Shown in pieces: positions 20,120 to 29,362 of a stretch of DNA of 64,000 nt (the stretch's first letter is position 1; every line of letters begins with the position of its first letter). The notes beneath the pieces are model-generated. The model was not told the DNA's origin. It saw only the letters and a program-made list of their open reading frames with translations, and made no database searches. The translations under genes were made by a program, and so were the position numbers. The DNA comes from Marinobacterium jannaschii DSM 6295 (GTDB taxonomy: Bacteria > Pseudomonadota > Gammaproteobacteria > Pseudomonadales > Balneatricaceae): positions 186,001 through 250,000 of the forward strand of contig NZ_JHVJ01000007.1 of assembly GCF_000620085.1 (NCBI RefSeq), given 5' to 3'.

Positions 20120-21067
20120 TTAGTTGACCTGGCGGATCGCCTCCCCGTTAAAAAAGGCGCTGATATTCTCCGCAGTCTGCGCCACTATGCGCTCCCGAGC
20201 CTGACGGCTGCCCCAGGCACTGTGCGGCGTGATAATCAGGTTGGGAATATCTGCGGCCAGCAACGGATTACCATTGCGAGGTGGCTCCTCGGTCAGTACA
20301 TCAGTCGCAGCCCCCGCCAGATGCCCCCTGCGCAATGCATCAGCCAGCGCCTCCTCATTTACCACACCACCGCGGGCGGCATTTACAATAAAGCTGCCGG
20401 GCTTCATGCGGGCGATGGCATCGGCATCAATGATATCGGCAGTTTCCGGTGTCAGCGGGCAGTGCAGGCTCAGCACATCGACCTGTGGCAGCAATGTATC
20501 CAGCGGCACGCGGCCGTCCTGTGCCGCCCCGCCCGGACGCTGCGCCACCAGCACTTCCATCCCGAAGGCTTCAGCGATACGCGCTACCCCCTGCCCCAGA
20601 TTCCCAAACCCGATGATGCCCAGTTTCCGCCCTGCCAGTTCCTGCACCGGAAAGCTCAGCAGACAGAACTGGGACGCCCTGCCCCAGTCGCCGTTCCTGA
20701 CCGCCTGGTCATAACTGATCAGATTGGTGTGTAGCGCCAGCATCATCGAGAAAACGTGCTGCACGACGGAATCAACACCGTAGGCAACGCAGTTCGCGAC
20801 TTTAATACCCCTTTCGCTGGCCGCCTGGAGATCAATATTGTTGGTGCCGGTCGCCACTACACAGATCAGCTTCAGGTTTGAGGCTTGCTGTATCGCTTCG
20901 GCACTGATCTTCACCTTGTTGGTAATCACCACATCATAGCCGGCAAGACGCTGCGGCAACTCTTCAGCTGTCGTCGCCATCCAGCTGTCAAGCTGGTCAA
21001 ACTGAGAGGATATGGCTGAAAGGTCGAGATCTTCCAGGCTTTCCAGGTCAAGTATTACGGCTTTCAT
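20120..21067 (-). CDS. NAD-dependent D-2-hydroxyacid dehydrogenase (glycerate dehydrogenase-like)
   Basis: A 315-residue cytosolic oxidoreductase interconverting a 2-keto acid and a D-2-hydroxyacid, closest in appearance to hydroxypyruvate reductase HprA. The nucleotide-binding motif GIIGFGNLGQGVA, the catalytic Arg in VNAARGGVVN, Glu in LTEEPPRNGNPLL and His in NLIITPHSAW are all present. I chose ATG 21067 (MKAVILDLE); an open frame reaching 21232 has non-conserved residues and overlaps a terminator. It is convergent with rluA and sits just downstream of the bamC terminator. Confidence 0.9.
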   Translation of the reverse strand: MKAVILDLESLEDLDLSAISSQFDQLDSWMATTAEELPQRLAGYDVVITNKVKISAEAIQQASNLKLICVVATGTNNIDLQAASERGIKVANCVAYGVDSVVQHVFSMMLALHTNLISYDQAVRNGDWGRASQFCLLSFPVQELAGRKLGIIGFGNLGQGVARIAEAFGMEVLVAQRPGGAAQDGRVPLDTLLPQVDVLSLHCPLTPETADIIDADAIARMKPGSFIVNAARGGVVNEEALADALRRGHLAGAATDVLTEEPPRNGNPLLAADIPNLIITPHSAWGSRQARERIVAQTAENISAFFNGEAIRQVN

Positions 21068-21131
21068 TTCGAGCACTCCATCGACAACGATGAGGACAGC
21101 GCCGCACATGTGCTGGCACACTGCCCCGAAT

Positions 21132-21159
21132 AGTAAAATGCCGGGCAACGGCCCGGCAT
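21132..21159 (-). terminator. Intrinsic terminator of dapA-bamC
   Basis: A perfect 9-bp stem ATGCCGGGC/GCCCGGCAT with a 4-nt loop (21138-21159) is followed on the minus strand by TTTTACTA. It lies just past the bamC stop. Confidence 0.85.
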
Positions 21160-21182
21160 CATCAACGCCTAAAACAGCAATC

Positions 21183-22571
21183 TCAGCTCTGTGGAAGGTT
21201 TTCCTTAATATCCCAGAGAATCTCTTCAGCAATCACTTCCGGCGCTTTCAGGCCCTGATCATTCAGGATACTCAGGAATACCCCGGTGCGCGTGCGATTA
21301 AGCTTCAGCTGATAACGGCCAGTGAATTCGTAGGCATCGGTTTCCTGGTTATAGCTGCCCTTATTGCTATCCTCTTCACCGAAAACATAGACAACCCGGT
21401 TACCCAACCAGATCTTAAAGCCTTCGGCTTCCTGCAACCTTTTCTGGCTGGCCGCCTCTTCATCCAGCACCTCTGCTTCCGGTGCCTGAGCATCAGTGGC
21501 ATTTGCGCTGTAGTAAACTTTCTCGCCGTCTTCATTTTCAGACTCGAAGCCCAGCGCCTCCGTCAGCCCTGAAGTCGCAACTTTTATGTCGCCACGGTCA
21601 GAGTGCAGCCACTCAAAAAAGCCCATCTCGCTGGTTTTCTCGGCCGGTGTCGAGGAGACATAAGAGAGATAGAACAGTCCCTTAGACTGATCCCGGGTGC
21701 CAACATCAATCTGCGCGGAATCCAGCGCGCTGTCGACCAGAGACCAGGCCAGGTCAGCATTGGCATCGATCTTCAGGACAGGATTACCGCGTGCGTCACG
21801 CCCAAACTGGAAGCTGCCAGGCTTCTTGCTCTGCAAGGCAACCATGCTGGTACCGCTTTGCTGAGTCGACTTACTCAGATATCGCAGCATCTCGTACATC
21901 ATCTCGGTCTTATAACCAAGATCCTTGGCATCCTTACCCCAGTTTACCTGCGGAGATTCCTCCGCTGCACTCGCCCGATAATGCTGCATGCGGATAAAGG
22001 TACGCTCGGCATCACCCGGATAAGGCTTCAGGGTCACCCGGAGCTTATCCTTAAAGTCATTGTTAATATCGCGGAAGGTCAGACGCTTGGCCCAGGTCTC
22101 GACCATGCCAGGCTCTTTTCCTTTGGTATCGATCCATTCGGTTTCCATGGCGCGAATGACCGGATCGGTCTTTGCCAGTTTCACATCATTAAACTGCCAG
22201 AAGTCCCGTAGCGCACTCCAGACCTGGTCTGCCGGCTCATCCACAACGATCATCCGTTCGCCATCCTGACGCTTCAGATTCACCTTCTCGCTGCTTCCGT
22301 CGGCGTAGAAGAATTCCGGTCTGGGCACCTGATATTCCTCACCAGTACGCGATGCCGTAATATCGATCGGCGGTACCTTCAGCTGCTCTTTCATCGAGCG
22401 GCTCTGCAGATGTGGCGGGATCTCCAACCGCTTACTCTCACGCTCTGCCTCATAGTCCTGAGACCGGTCACGAATATAGCCGCTGTCACCATACACCGGG
22501 TTATTATCCAGCAGACTACAGCCCGATACCGAAGCACAGGCCAGCAGGGTCAGAGATACAACCTTCTTCAT
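21183..22571 (-). CDS. bamC: Outer membrane assembly lipoprotein BamC (NlpB)
   Basis: A lipoprotein of the BAM complex that inserts beta-barrel proteins into the outer membrane. A signal peptide with lipobox VSGC puts the lipid on Cys18. The unstructured N-terminal BamD-binding stretch (VYGDSGYIRDRSQDYE, RLEIPPHL) and two helix-grip domains follow. At 462 residues it is clearly longer than E. coli BamC (344), partly through an acidic segment between domains (about residues 330-385). It lies 29 nt after dapA, the conserved dapA-bamC order. Confidence 0.93.
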   Translation of the reverse strand: MKKVVSLTLLACASVSGCSLLDNNPVYGDSGYIRDRSQDYEAERESKRLEIPPHLQSRSMKEQLKVPPIDITASRTGEEYQVPRPEFFYADGSSEKVNLKRQDGERMIVVDEPADQVWSALRDFWQFNDVKLAKTDPVIRAMETEWIDTKGKEPGMVETWAKRLTFRDINNDFKDKLRVTLKPYPGDAERTFIRMQHYRASAAEESPQVNWGKDAKDLGYKTEMMYEMLRYLSKSTQQSGTSMVALQSKKPGSFQFGRDARGNPVLKIDANADLAWSLVDSALDSAQIDVGTRDQSKGLFYLSYVSSTPAEKTSEMGFFEWLHSDRGDIKVATSGLTEALGFESENEDGEKVYYSANATDAQAPEAEVLDEEAASQKRLQEAEGFKIWLGNRVVYVFGEEDSNKGSYNQETDAYEFTGRYQLKLNRTRTGVFLSILNDQGLKAPEVIAEEILWDIKENLPQS

Positions 22572-22600
22572 TTTAACGAGTCACCAAATTGGGGGAAGTT

Positions 22601-23473
22601 TTAAACACCGGATGCTTTAAGTGCTGCGCGTACTTCATCATGGTACTGCTCAGCCAGTACTGTCAGCGGCAGGCGGATACCATAGTCGATCAGTTGCATA
22701 TCAGCCATCAGCCACTTAACCGGAATCGGGTTGGACTCCATAAACAGCTTTTCGTGCAATGGCATCAACCGATTATTCATCAGCTCAGCCGCTTCACTTT
22801 CGCCATTACGGGCTATCGCACAAAGCTGGGCCATCTCGGCCGGTGCCACGTTAGCGGTGACCGAGATATTACCAGCGCCACCGGCCAGCATCAGCTGATA
22901 GGCGGTCGGGTCATCTCCGGAGTAGACAGCAAAGTCCTCAGGGGCGGCGGCAATCAGCGCCTTACCGCGCACCACGTCGCCGGTAGCATCTTTAATGCCG
23001 ACAATGTTATCGATTTCAGCCAGTCGCAGCACGGTATGGTTATCCATATCGCAGGCGGTGCGCCCCGGGACATTGTAGAGAATCTGCGGTACGTCGACAG
23101 CTTCGGCGATCGTCCTGAAGTGCTGGTACATACCTTCCTGGGTTGGCTTATTGTAGTAAGGCACGACCAGAAGGCAGGCATCAGCCCCAGCTTGCTTCGC
23201 TTCGGCAGTAAGATGAATGGCCTCAGCGGTTGAATTCGCACCGGTACCGGCAATCACCGGGATACGTCCGGCTACACGTTCGACGACCGCCCGGATCACC
23301 TGACAATGCTCTGTCGGATCCAGCGTGGCCGATTCACCCGTGGTACCCACTGCCACAATCGAATCAGTACCCTTCTCCAGATGAAGGTCGACAATCTTGT
23401 TCAGTGCGTCCCAATCAACGCTGCCATCGGTTTTCATCGGCGTCACAAGCGCAACAAGGCTGCCAGTAATCAT
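22601..23473 (-). CDS. dapA: 4-hydroxy-tetrahydrodipicolinate synthase
   Basis: A 290-residue TIM-barrel enzyme condensing pyruvate with aspartate semialdehyde, the first committed step to lysine and diaminopimelate. It has TTGESATL, the YNVPGRT loop with its Tyr, and the Schiff-base Lys in GIKDATGD (about residue 161). A GGAG ribosome site lies 7 nt before the ATG. It is first in an operon with bamC and divergent from bcp. Confidence 0.97.
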   Translation of the reverse strand: MITGSLVALVTPMKTDGSVDWDALNKIVDLHLEKGTDSIVAVGTTGESATLDPTEHCQVIRAVVERVAGRIPVIAGTGANSTAEAIHLTAEAKQAGADACLLVVPYYNKPTQEGMYQHFRTIAEAVDVPQILYNVPGRTACDMDNHTVLRLAEIDNIVGIKDATGDVVRGKALIAAAPEDFAVYSGDDPTAYQLMLAGGAGNISVTANVAPAEMAQLCAIARNGESEAAELMNNRLMPLHEKLFMESNPIPVKWLMADMQLIDYGIRLPLTVLAEQYHDEVRAALKASGV

Positions 23474-23683
23474 TACGTATCTCCATCATGCAAATGCCAG
23501 GGCAGAAGGCCCTATGAATACCTGTTTTTTCAGCTATTTACCAGCGAAAGCTCGGCCTGATACGGGATCAACATCAAGGCCTTTAAATCCGCTTTGCATT
23601 TGTTATCGTATAAAGGGAGATCATTCTAAACGATTTCTCCAAGCATTGAGTAGCGCTCAGCCTTTGACAGCACAGGAAGCAAG

Positions 23684-24151
23684 ATGACATCTGTAACTCT
23701 CGACCACCCAGTACCGGACTTTACCGCCCAGGCCACCAGCGAAACTGAAGTACGCCTGTCGGAGCTGAAAGGCAAAAACGTGGTAATTTACTTCTATCCC
23801 AAAGACAGCACGCCGGGTTGCACAACCGAAGGCCAGAACTTTCGGGATCTCTACAGCGAATTCCAGGCGCTGGATACCGAAATTTTTGGCGTCTCACGCG
23901 ACAAAATCCGTTCCCATGAAAACTTCAAGGCAAAGCAGTCCTTTCTGTTCGAGCTGATTACCGATCCGGAAGAGGAGCTGTGCAAACTGTTTGACGTTAT
24001 CAAACTGAAGAAGATGTACGGTCGCGAATCCCTCGGTGTCGAACGATCGACTTTCCTGATCGATAAGGAAGGCATTCTGCGACAGGAGTGGCGCAAGGTA
24101 AAAGTAAAAGAACACGTCAACGAAGTGCTGGAAGCGGTTCGCTCACTCTGA
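23684..24151 (+). CDS. bcp: Thiol peroxidase Bcp/PrxQ (atypical peroxiredoxin)
   Basis: A 155-residue thioredoxin-fold peroxidase reducing H2O2 and organic peroxides. The peroxidatic Cys lies in STPGCTTEGQNFRD. The resolving Cys five residues later in many PrxQ proteins is replaced here (CTTEGQ), so this looks like a 1-Cys or alternative-resolution form. A second Cys occurs near EELCKLFDV. It is divergent from dapA, and an AGGA ribosome site lies 6 nt before the ATG. Confidence 0.93.
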   Translation: MTSVTLDHPVPDFTAQATSETEVRLSELKGKNVVIYFYPKDSTPGCTTEGQNFRDLYSEFQALDTEIFGVSRDKIRSHENFKAKQSFLFELITDPEEELCKLFDVIKLKKMYGRESLGVERSTFLIDKEGILRQEWRKVKVKEHVNEVLEAVRSL

Positions 24152-24170
24152 CCGCCTGTAACGGACGCAT

Positions 24171-24201
24171 TAAAAAGCCAGCATCGTTGCTGGCTTTTTT
24201 A
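24171..24201. terminator. Bidirectional terminator between bcp and perM-like gene
   Basis: A 12-bp stem AAAAAGCCAGCA/TGCTGGCTTTTT with a TCGT loop (24172-24199) carries A-run and T-run flanks, serving both convergent genes. Confidence 0.92.
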
Positions 24202-24219
24202 TTCAGATCCGGGGCGCTG

Positions 24220-25290
24220 TCAGGCAGACGGCGCCACCACCCCGCCGCCTTTCGGCCAGGCATTGAGAATCGCCTTAATCAGGGTCGCCAGCGGAATTGC
24301 AAAGAAGACTCCCCAGAACCCCCAGAGCCCGCCAAAGAACAATACCGCTACAATAATCGCCACCGGATGCAGGTTAACCGCCTCAGAAAACAGCAGCGGC
24401 ACCAGTACATTCCCATCCAGTGCCTGAATAACCGCATAAACGATCATAAGCCAGAGGAACTCATTGCCCCAGCCCCACTGGAAGAAAGCGATCAGCGCCA
24501 CCGGGAGCGTCACCAGCGCCGCACCAATGTAGGGGATCAGGACCGACAGACCGACCATGATTCCCAGCAGTGCAGCATAATTAATCCCCAGAAACACAAA
24601 GGCGATATAGGTGACCCCGCCAACGATCACGATCTCGATTACTTTTCCGCGGATGTAGTTCGCGATCTGGTCATCCATCTCATTCCAGATCTTGGTCATC
24701 ATATCCCGTTTTTCCGGCAGGAAAGAGAGCCACCAGCCTGCCAGCATCCGCCCGTCCTTAAGGAAGAAAAACACCAGTATCGGCACCAGTACCAGATACA
24801 CCAGCAACGTCATCACACCGGTAATTGAGTTCAGAGAGAATGTCAGCACCCACTGACCTGCCTGGGTCAGCTCACTGGCAGCCTGGTTAAACAGCTCGTT
24901 CACCTGAGATGCGGAGATCAGCTCCGGATAGCGCTGCGGCAACCACAGCAGCAACTGCTGTACCTGAGAGAGAATCCCCGGCAACTCATTAAACAGATTG
25001 CCCAGCTGTCGCCAGGCCAGGGGCATTACAAACAGTAGTATCGCCAGCAGGACACTGACAAAACCAACGAACACCACCGCCACTGCGGCCAGATGTGGCA
25101 TCCGGCGTTCTTTCAACCAGACTACCGCCCCATCCATCAGAAATGCCAGAATCACCCCGGCGAACACCGGCGCCAGCGTCTGACCAAGCGTCAGGATAAC
25201 CAGTAAAGCCACGCCCAACAGCACGAAAAACAGCAGTGCTTCTTCGTCAGAAAAATAGCGTTCAATCCATTTACTGAAAATCTCGCGCAT
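24220..25290 (-). CDS. AI-2E family transporter (PerM-like), first copy
   Basis: A 356-residue inner-membrane protein of the AI-2E/PerM/TqsA family with about eight helices. Signatures include VYLVLVPILVFFFLKDGR, the LGINYAALLGIMVGLSVLIPYIG region and LFFGGLWGFWGVFFAIPLATLIK. Family members export autoinducer-2 or exchange ions; the substrate here is unknown. It lies between bcp and a TusA-like gene, the same setting as in Pseudomonas. A paralogue is at 56835-57920. Confidence 0.87.
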   Translation of the reverse strand: MREIFSKWIERYFSDEEALLFFVLLGVALLVILTLGQTLAPVFAGVILAFLMDGAVVWLKERRMPHLAAVAVVFVGFVSVLLAILLFVMPLAWRQLGNLFNELPGILSQVQQLLLWLPQRYPELISASQVNELFNQAASELTQAGQWVLTFSLNSITGVMTLLVYLVLVPILVFFFLKDGRMLAGWWLSFLPEKRDMMTKIWNEMDDQIANYIRGKVIEIVIVGGVTYIAFVFLGINYAALLGIMVGLSVLIPYIGAALVTLPVALIAFFQWGWGNEFLWLMIVYAVIQALDGNVLVPLLFSEAVNLHPVAIIVAVLFFGGLWGFWGVFFAIPLATLIKAILNAWPKGGGVVAPSA

Positions 25291-25309
25291 TACAACTCCT
25301 TAACGCCTG

Positions 25310-25546
25310 TTAACCACGACGGATAATATAGACATAGGGTTCATTCTCGGTGAATGAATCCAGCATCTCGTGGTCAGACTGATCGGTATACACCTTAAAA
25401 TCACGCACAGAACCGCCGTCTGTGGCGATCAGTTTCAGTACCTGCCCAGGCAGCATTTTGTTCAGAGCCTGTTTCGCCTTCAATAAAGGCAATGGACAAT
25501 TTAATCCTGAAGCATCTAGCTCCAGATCGATCTTATAATCAGACAT
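25310..25546 (-). CDS. TusA/SirA-family sulfurtransferase
   Basis: A 78-residue cytosolic sulfur-carrier protein. The motif GLNCPLPLLKAKQAL contains the persulfide-bearing Cys in the CPxP signature. Proteins of this family relay sulfur in tRNA thiolation, molybdenum cofactor and related pathways. This one is the cluster copy found between bepA and the PerM-like gene, so it is probably not the main TusA. It is 19 nt upstream of the PerM-like gene and likely cotranscribed. Confidence 0.9.
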   Translation of the reverse strand: MSDYKIDLELDASGLNCPLPLLKAKQALNKMLPGQVLKLIATDGGSVRDFKVYTDQSDHEMLDSFTENEPYVYIIRRG

Positions 25547-25649
25547 TAACTAAACTTAACACTCAGAAGGTTGTCGTCATGGTGTGAGTTCCGCACTATA
25601 TACTAAAAGACCCTACTTGAGCACTGCAGAGGGAAACTGTCTTATTCCT

Positions 25650-27083
25650 ATGCGACCAATGATGAACAGAATCGGAAGCTACCTCAGCTCCGCCGCGCTT
25701 TGCATCAGCCTGACACTATCAGCACCAGCCGGGGCTGCATCCCATTACGGCGATGAGCTGGGCGACCAGATGCGGGTACAGTTCTTTGATGAGAACATTG
25801 CTAGGCTGTTTCGCGGCTCCGTACCGATCAGCCAGGACCCTTTCGTTACCAGTTATCTGGAAGAGGTGCTCTGGTTTATGGCCCCCTTCAGCCAGCTGGA
25901 AGATCCGCAACTGGAACTGATTGTGGTGGATACCCCGATCCTGAACGCCTTCGCTGCCCCGGGCGGCATTATCGGCATCCACACAGGCCTTTTACTCTAT
26001 GCCGAACACGAGGACGAACTGGCCTCTGTCGTAGCACACGAGCTGGCCCACCTTAGCCAGCGCCACTATGAACAGAGCCGGGAACAGCAGGCACGCAATC
26101 AGCCACTGCTGATAGCCGGCGTCATCGCCAGCATGATCGCAGCATCGGCCAGCGGAGACGCCGCCACTGCGGGTATAACGTCCAGTCTGGCACTGGCAGA
26201 GCAGTCCCGCCTCAGCTTCAGCCGACAACACGAAAAAGAGGCAGATCATATTGGCATGCAGAGCCTGTCGGCCTCCGGATTTGATCCCTTTGCCATGCCC
26301 CGGATGTTCCAGCGCATGCAGCATGCTGCACGCTTTGGACAGAAGCCACCGGAGTTTTTACTGACCCACCCGGTTACCGAGAGCAGGATTGCCGACTCAC
26401 AATCAAGGGCCGAGCAGCTGGGCAAGGGCAGCCGGGAACCACGTTCAGAAGACTTTTACCTGATGCGGGCACGTATCCAGGCTGACAATAGCAACAACCA
26501 GCAGCTGTTGAACCAGGCCCTTAAGGCATTGCAGAAGACCCCCGGCCTGATCAATCGCTATAGTGCCGCGGTTGCAGCCCTGGGACTGAATGACTTCGAC
26601 CAGGCGCGTAAACTGGCCTCAGCATTTACACCAGAACAACGCCAGAACCCCACCATCGGCCTGCTTGAAGCAGAAATCGACCTGGCCACAGAGCAATACC
26701 AGTCAGCCCGCCAGCGAATTGAGCAGGTCCTTCAGTACAGCCCGCGGAGCTACGCCGCCAGAATGCTGCAGGGACAGGCACTGACAGGACTTGGCATGGC
26801 AGGAGACGCCGTCGAGGTATACCGCGAGCTGGCCCTGGAACGCCCCCATGACCCTAATATTCAGTTTCAGCTGGCCGAGACAGAAGGCCTGACCGGCAAT
26901 ACTGCCGGGGTTCACCTGGCACGTATAGAGTACTTCCTGCTGACCGGACAGATTGATATGGCGCTAAGGCAGGTTGAATTCGGGTTACGTACCAAGCGCC
27001 TGAATGATATCGACAAAGCTCGCTTTGAACGCTATCGCGAAGAAGCCGAACAGATCCGCCGGGAACTGGATGAAATGTTCTGA
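25650..27083 (+). CDS. bepA: Outer-membrane-assembly metalloprotease/chaperone BepA (M48)
   Basis: A periplasmic zinc metalloprotease that promotes LptD maturation and degrades stalled outer-membrane proteins. It has a signal peptide ending near APAGAA, then an M48 domain with HELAHLSQRH (HExxH) and the third ligand Glu in EKEADHIGM. The C-terminal TPR region starts at about residue 300. The frame is open from a GTG at 25584; I chose ATG 25650 because the following residues form a normal signal peptide (25659 and 25662 are alternatives). About 477 residues, near the family norm. Confidence 0.92.
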   Translation: MRPMMNRIGSYLSSAALCISLTLSAPAGAASHYGDELGDQMRVQFFDENIARLFRGSVPISQDPFVTSYLEEVLWFMAPFSQLEDPQLELIVVDTPILNAFAAPGGIIGIHTGLLLYAEHEDELASVVAHELAHLSQRHYEQSREQQARNQPLLIAGVIASMIAASASGDAATAGITSSLALAEQSRLSFSRQHEKEADHIGMQSLSASGFDPFAMPRMFQRMQHAARFGQKPPEFLLTHPVTESRIADSQSRAEQLGKGSREPRSEDFYLMRARIQADNSNNQQLLNQALKALQKTPGLINRYSAAVAALGLNDFDQARKLASAFTPEQRQNPTIGLLEAEIDLATEQYQSARQRIEQVLQYSPRSYAARMLQGQALTGLGMAGDAVEVYRELALERPHDPNIQFQLAETEGLTGNTAGVHLARIEYFLLTGQIDMALRQVEFGLRTKRLNDIDKARFERYREEAEQIRRELDEMF

Positions 27084-27101
27084 AGGATCTCTTCTCTGAC
27101 A

Positions 27102-27142
27102 CAAAAAAGCCAGTGACTGTTTGCACAGCCACCGGCTTTTTC
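27102..27142. terminator. Bidirectional terminator between bepA and nadA
   Basis: A long, slightly imperfect stem of AAAAAGCC-GTGACTGT pairing with the CACAGCCAC-CGGCTTTTT side is flanked by A-run and T-run. It lies between the convergent genes bepA and nadA. Confidence 0.85.
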
Positions 27143-27167
27143 AGCAATCGCTGAAGCAAGCGATAAA

Positions 27168-28220
27168 TCAGTTGTTCAGGCTGGCCGAGAAATCCAGCAT
27201 ACGCTGCAGAGGACGACGCGCCTGATCGATCAGCTGATCACTGACAAAGATCTCATCGGTACCATTTTCCAGCGCGTTCAGGACGTTCTCCAGGCCATTC
27301 ATCGCCATCCACGGACAGTGTGCACAGCTACGGCAAGTCGCGCTGTTACCGCCGGTTGGAGCCTCTAAAAACTCTTTCCCCGGTGCAGCCTGCTGCATCT
27401 TATAGAAGATCGCACGGTCAGTCGCGACGATAAAGCGCTTGTTCGGCAACGTCTGTGCCGCCTTAATGATCTGCGTCGTCGAACCAACAGCATCCGCAAT
27501 CTCAACCACGGAAGCAGGAGACTCGGGGTGCACCAACACAGCCGCATCAGGGTAAACCTGCTTGAGATCCAGAATGCCCTTAGCTTTAAACTCTTCGTGA
27601 ACGATACAGGCGCCATCCCACATCAGCATCTCAACACCGGTTTGCTGCTGGACGTAGGAACCCAGGTGCTTATCCGGAGCCCAGATGATCTTCTTACCCT
27701 GCTCAGCCAGATGCTCTGCTACCTGGAGTGCAATACTGGAAGTCACCACCCAGTCCGCACGGGCTTTCACGGCTGCAGAGGTGTTCGCGTATACCACGAC
27801 TTCATGATCCGGATGAGCATCACAGAAGGCACTAAACTCATCGATCGGACAGCCAATATCCAGAGAACAGGTCGCCTCCAGCGTCGGCATCAGGATGCGC
27901 TTCTCCGGACTGAGAATTTTTGCAGTTTCGCCCATAAAGCGAACGCCGGCGACAATCAGCGTGGAAGCCTCGTGGTTTGCACCAAAACGGGCCATCTCCA
28001 GTGAATCGGAAACACAGCCACCGGTCTCATCCGCCAGTTCCTGCAGAATGCCTTCAGTGTAGTAGTGAGCGACCAGACAGGCATCCTTCTCCTTAAGAAG
28101 CTGCTTGATGCGCGCTTTATAGTCCGCGACCTGATCCGCAGTCATATCCAGAGGCAGGTGCTCTTTGGCGAAATGCTCCTGAACCAGAATCCGGTCAGAG
28201 ATATCCTGTTTATTTAACAT
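27168..28220 (-). CDS. nadA: Quinolinate synthase A
   Basis: A 350-residue [4Fe-4S] enzyme condensing iminoaspartate with dihydroxyacetone phosphate to quinolinate in NAD synthesis. It has [19 protein letters not shown] and [22 protein letters not shown] with a cluster Cys, and the C-terminal Cys cluster [13 protein letters not shown]. The length is standard for proteobacterial NadA. It is convergent with bepA, with tRNA-Lys genes upstream. Confidence 0.96.
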   Translation of the reverse strand: MLNKQDISDRILVQEHFAKEHLPLDMTADQVADYKARIKQLLKEKDACLVAHYYTEGILQELADETGGCVSDSLEMARFGANHEASTLIVAGVRFMGETAKILSPEKRILMPTLEATCSLDIGCPIDEFSAFCDAHPDHEVVVYANTSAAVKARADWVVTSSIALQVAEHLAEQGKKIIWAPDKHLGSYVQQQTGVEMLMWDGACIVHEEFKAKGILDLKQVYPDAAVLVHPESPASVVEIADAVGSTTQIIKAAQTLPNKRFIVATDRAIFYKMQQAAPGKEFLEAPTGGNSATCRSCAHCPWMAMNGLENVLNALENGTDEIFVSDQLIDQARRPLQRMLDFSASLNN

Positions 28221-28374
28221 AGGTGCAAATAGTTTTTATAAATGAAGCAATTAGCGTATCCGGCTTAACGCGGGAACCACAACCACCAACCGCAGGTGGC
28301 GCAACTAAGATTCTACCACAGCCAGGTCAAATACTGATGACCATTTTTAATAGCCAAGCGTCTGATCAGAAACG

Positions 28375-28402
28375 AAAAAAGGAGCAACAAGTGCTCCTTT
28401 TT
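28375..28402 (-). terminator. Terminator downstream of the tRNA-Lys pair
   Basis: An 11-12 bp stem AAAAAAGGAGCA/TGCTCCTTTTT with a 5-nt loop lies 7 nt past the 3' end of the second tRNA-Lys (minus strand) and is followed by a U-run on that strand. Confidence 0.88.
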
Positions 28403-28408
28403 CAGAAT

Positions 28409-28484
28409 TGGTGGGTCGTATAGGATTCGAACCTATGACCAATTGGTTAAAAGCCAACTGCTCTACCGACTGAGCTAACGACCC
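28409..28484 (-). tRNA. tRNA-Lys (anticodon TTT), downstream copy
   Basis: A 76-nt gene on the minus strand, starting GGGTCGTTAGCTCAG and ending in an encoded CCA. The anticodon loop CTTTTAA gives TTT. It is identical to the copy 16 nt upstream at 28501-28576. Confidence 0.97.
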
Positions 28485-28500
28485 ATAGTGTATCGGGAAG

Positions 28501-28576
28501 TGGTGGGTCGTATAGGATTCGAACCTATGACCAATTGGTTAAAAGCCAACTGCTCTACCGACTGAGCTAACGACCC
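28501..28576 (-). tRNA. tRNA-Lys (anticodon TTT), upstream copy
   Basis: A 76-nt gene on the minus strand, same sequence as its tandem partner, with encoded CCA. It lies about 60 nt downstream of the queC stop. A weak promoter (TTGTGT, 16 nt, TAATAT) can be seen about 20-50 nt upstream, so the pair may have its own promoter. Confidence 0.97.
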
Positions 28577-28634
28577 GCCCCGATGGAGTGCGTATATTAC
28601 GGATCTCCCGAAAAAACACAACCCCGAATTTCAA

Positions 28635-29333
28635 TTATTTTTGACTATATCTCGTTGGATCAGGCACACCCGCATCTGCAAAGCCTTTCGCCCGTAAAAT
28701 ACAGCTATCACAGTGCCCGCAGGCCCCACCATCGTCATCCGCCTGGTAGCAGGAAACCGTATTGGCATAATCCACATTCAGGCGATTACCCTCTTCGATA
28801 ATCTGCGCTTTGGTCAGGTCGATCAATGGGGTTTCGATCGTGGTGCGGTTGCCTTCGATGCCCGCCTTGGTGGCCAGGTTAGCCATAGTCTCAAAGGCCT
28901 GAATATACTCCGCCCGACAATCAGGATAGCCTGAGTAATCAACAGCATTGACACCGATAAAGATCGCCCTGGCACCCAGCACTTCAGCCCAGCCCAGCGC
29001 CAACGACATAAACACCGTATTGCGTGCAGGCACATAAGTAACCGGCACTCCCTCATCGTCATCTTCCGACACATCTTCGGGTACATCGATGCTGTGATCA
29101 GTCAGCGCCGATCCACCGAAATCCTCCAGATGGAGACGAATAACACGATGCTCGGCAACGCCGACCTGAGCAGCAATATTGCGGGCAGCATTCAACTCGG
29201 TCAGCGAGCGCTGTCCATAGTCAAAGCTGAGAACATAGCATTCATAACCGCGGTCTTTGGCTATTGCCAGCGCCGTTGCCGAGTCAAGGCCGCCCGACAA
29301 CAACACAACCGCTTTTTCGAGTGGTTGATTCAT
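28635..29333 (-). CDS. queC: 7-cyano-7-deazaguanine synthase
   Basis: A 232-residue ATP-dependent enzyme turning 7-carboxy-7-deazaguanine into preQ0 for queuosine synthesis. An N-terminal PP-loop [12 protein letters not shown] is followed by [15 protein letters not shown] and a C-terminal zinc site [18 protein letters not shown]. It lies 29 nt after cpoB and is probably the last gene of the pal-cpoB-queC transcript. The queE gene usual at this place in Pseudomonas is absent. Confidence 0.95.
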   Translation of the reverse strand: MNQPLEKAVVLLSGGLDSATALAIAKDRGYECYVLSFDYGQRSLTELNAARNIAAQVGVAEHRVIRLHLEDFGGSALTDHSIDVPEDVSEDDDEGVPVTYVPARNTVFMSLALGWAEVLGARAIFIGVNAVDYSGYPDCRAEYIQAFETMANLATKAGIEGNRTTIETPLIDLTKAQIIEEGNRLNVDYANTVSCYQADDDGGACGHCDSCILRAKGFADAGVPDPTRYSQK

Positions 29334-29362
29334 TCAGTTCAGAGGAAGTTTATTAGGATGGA

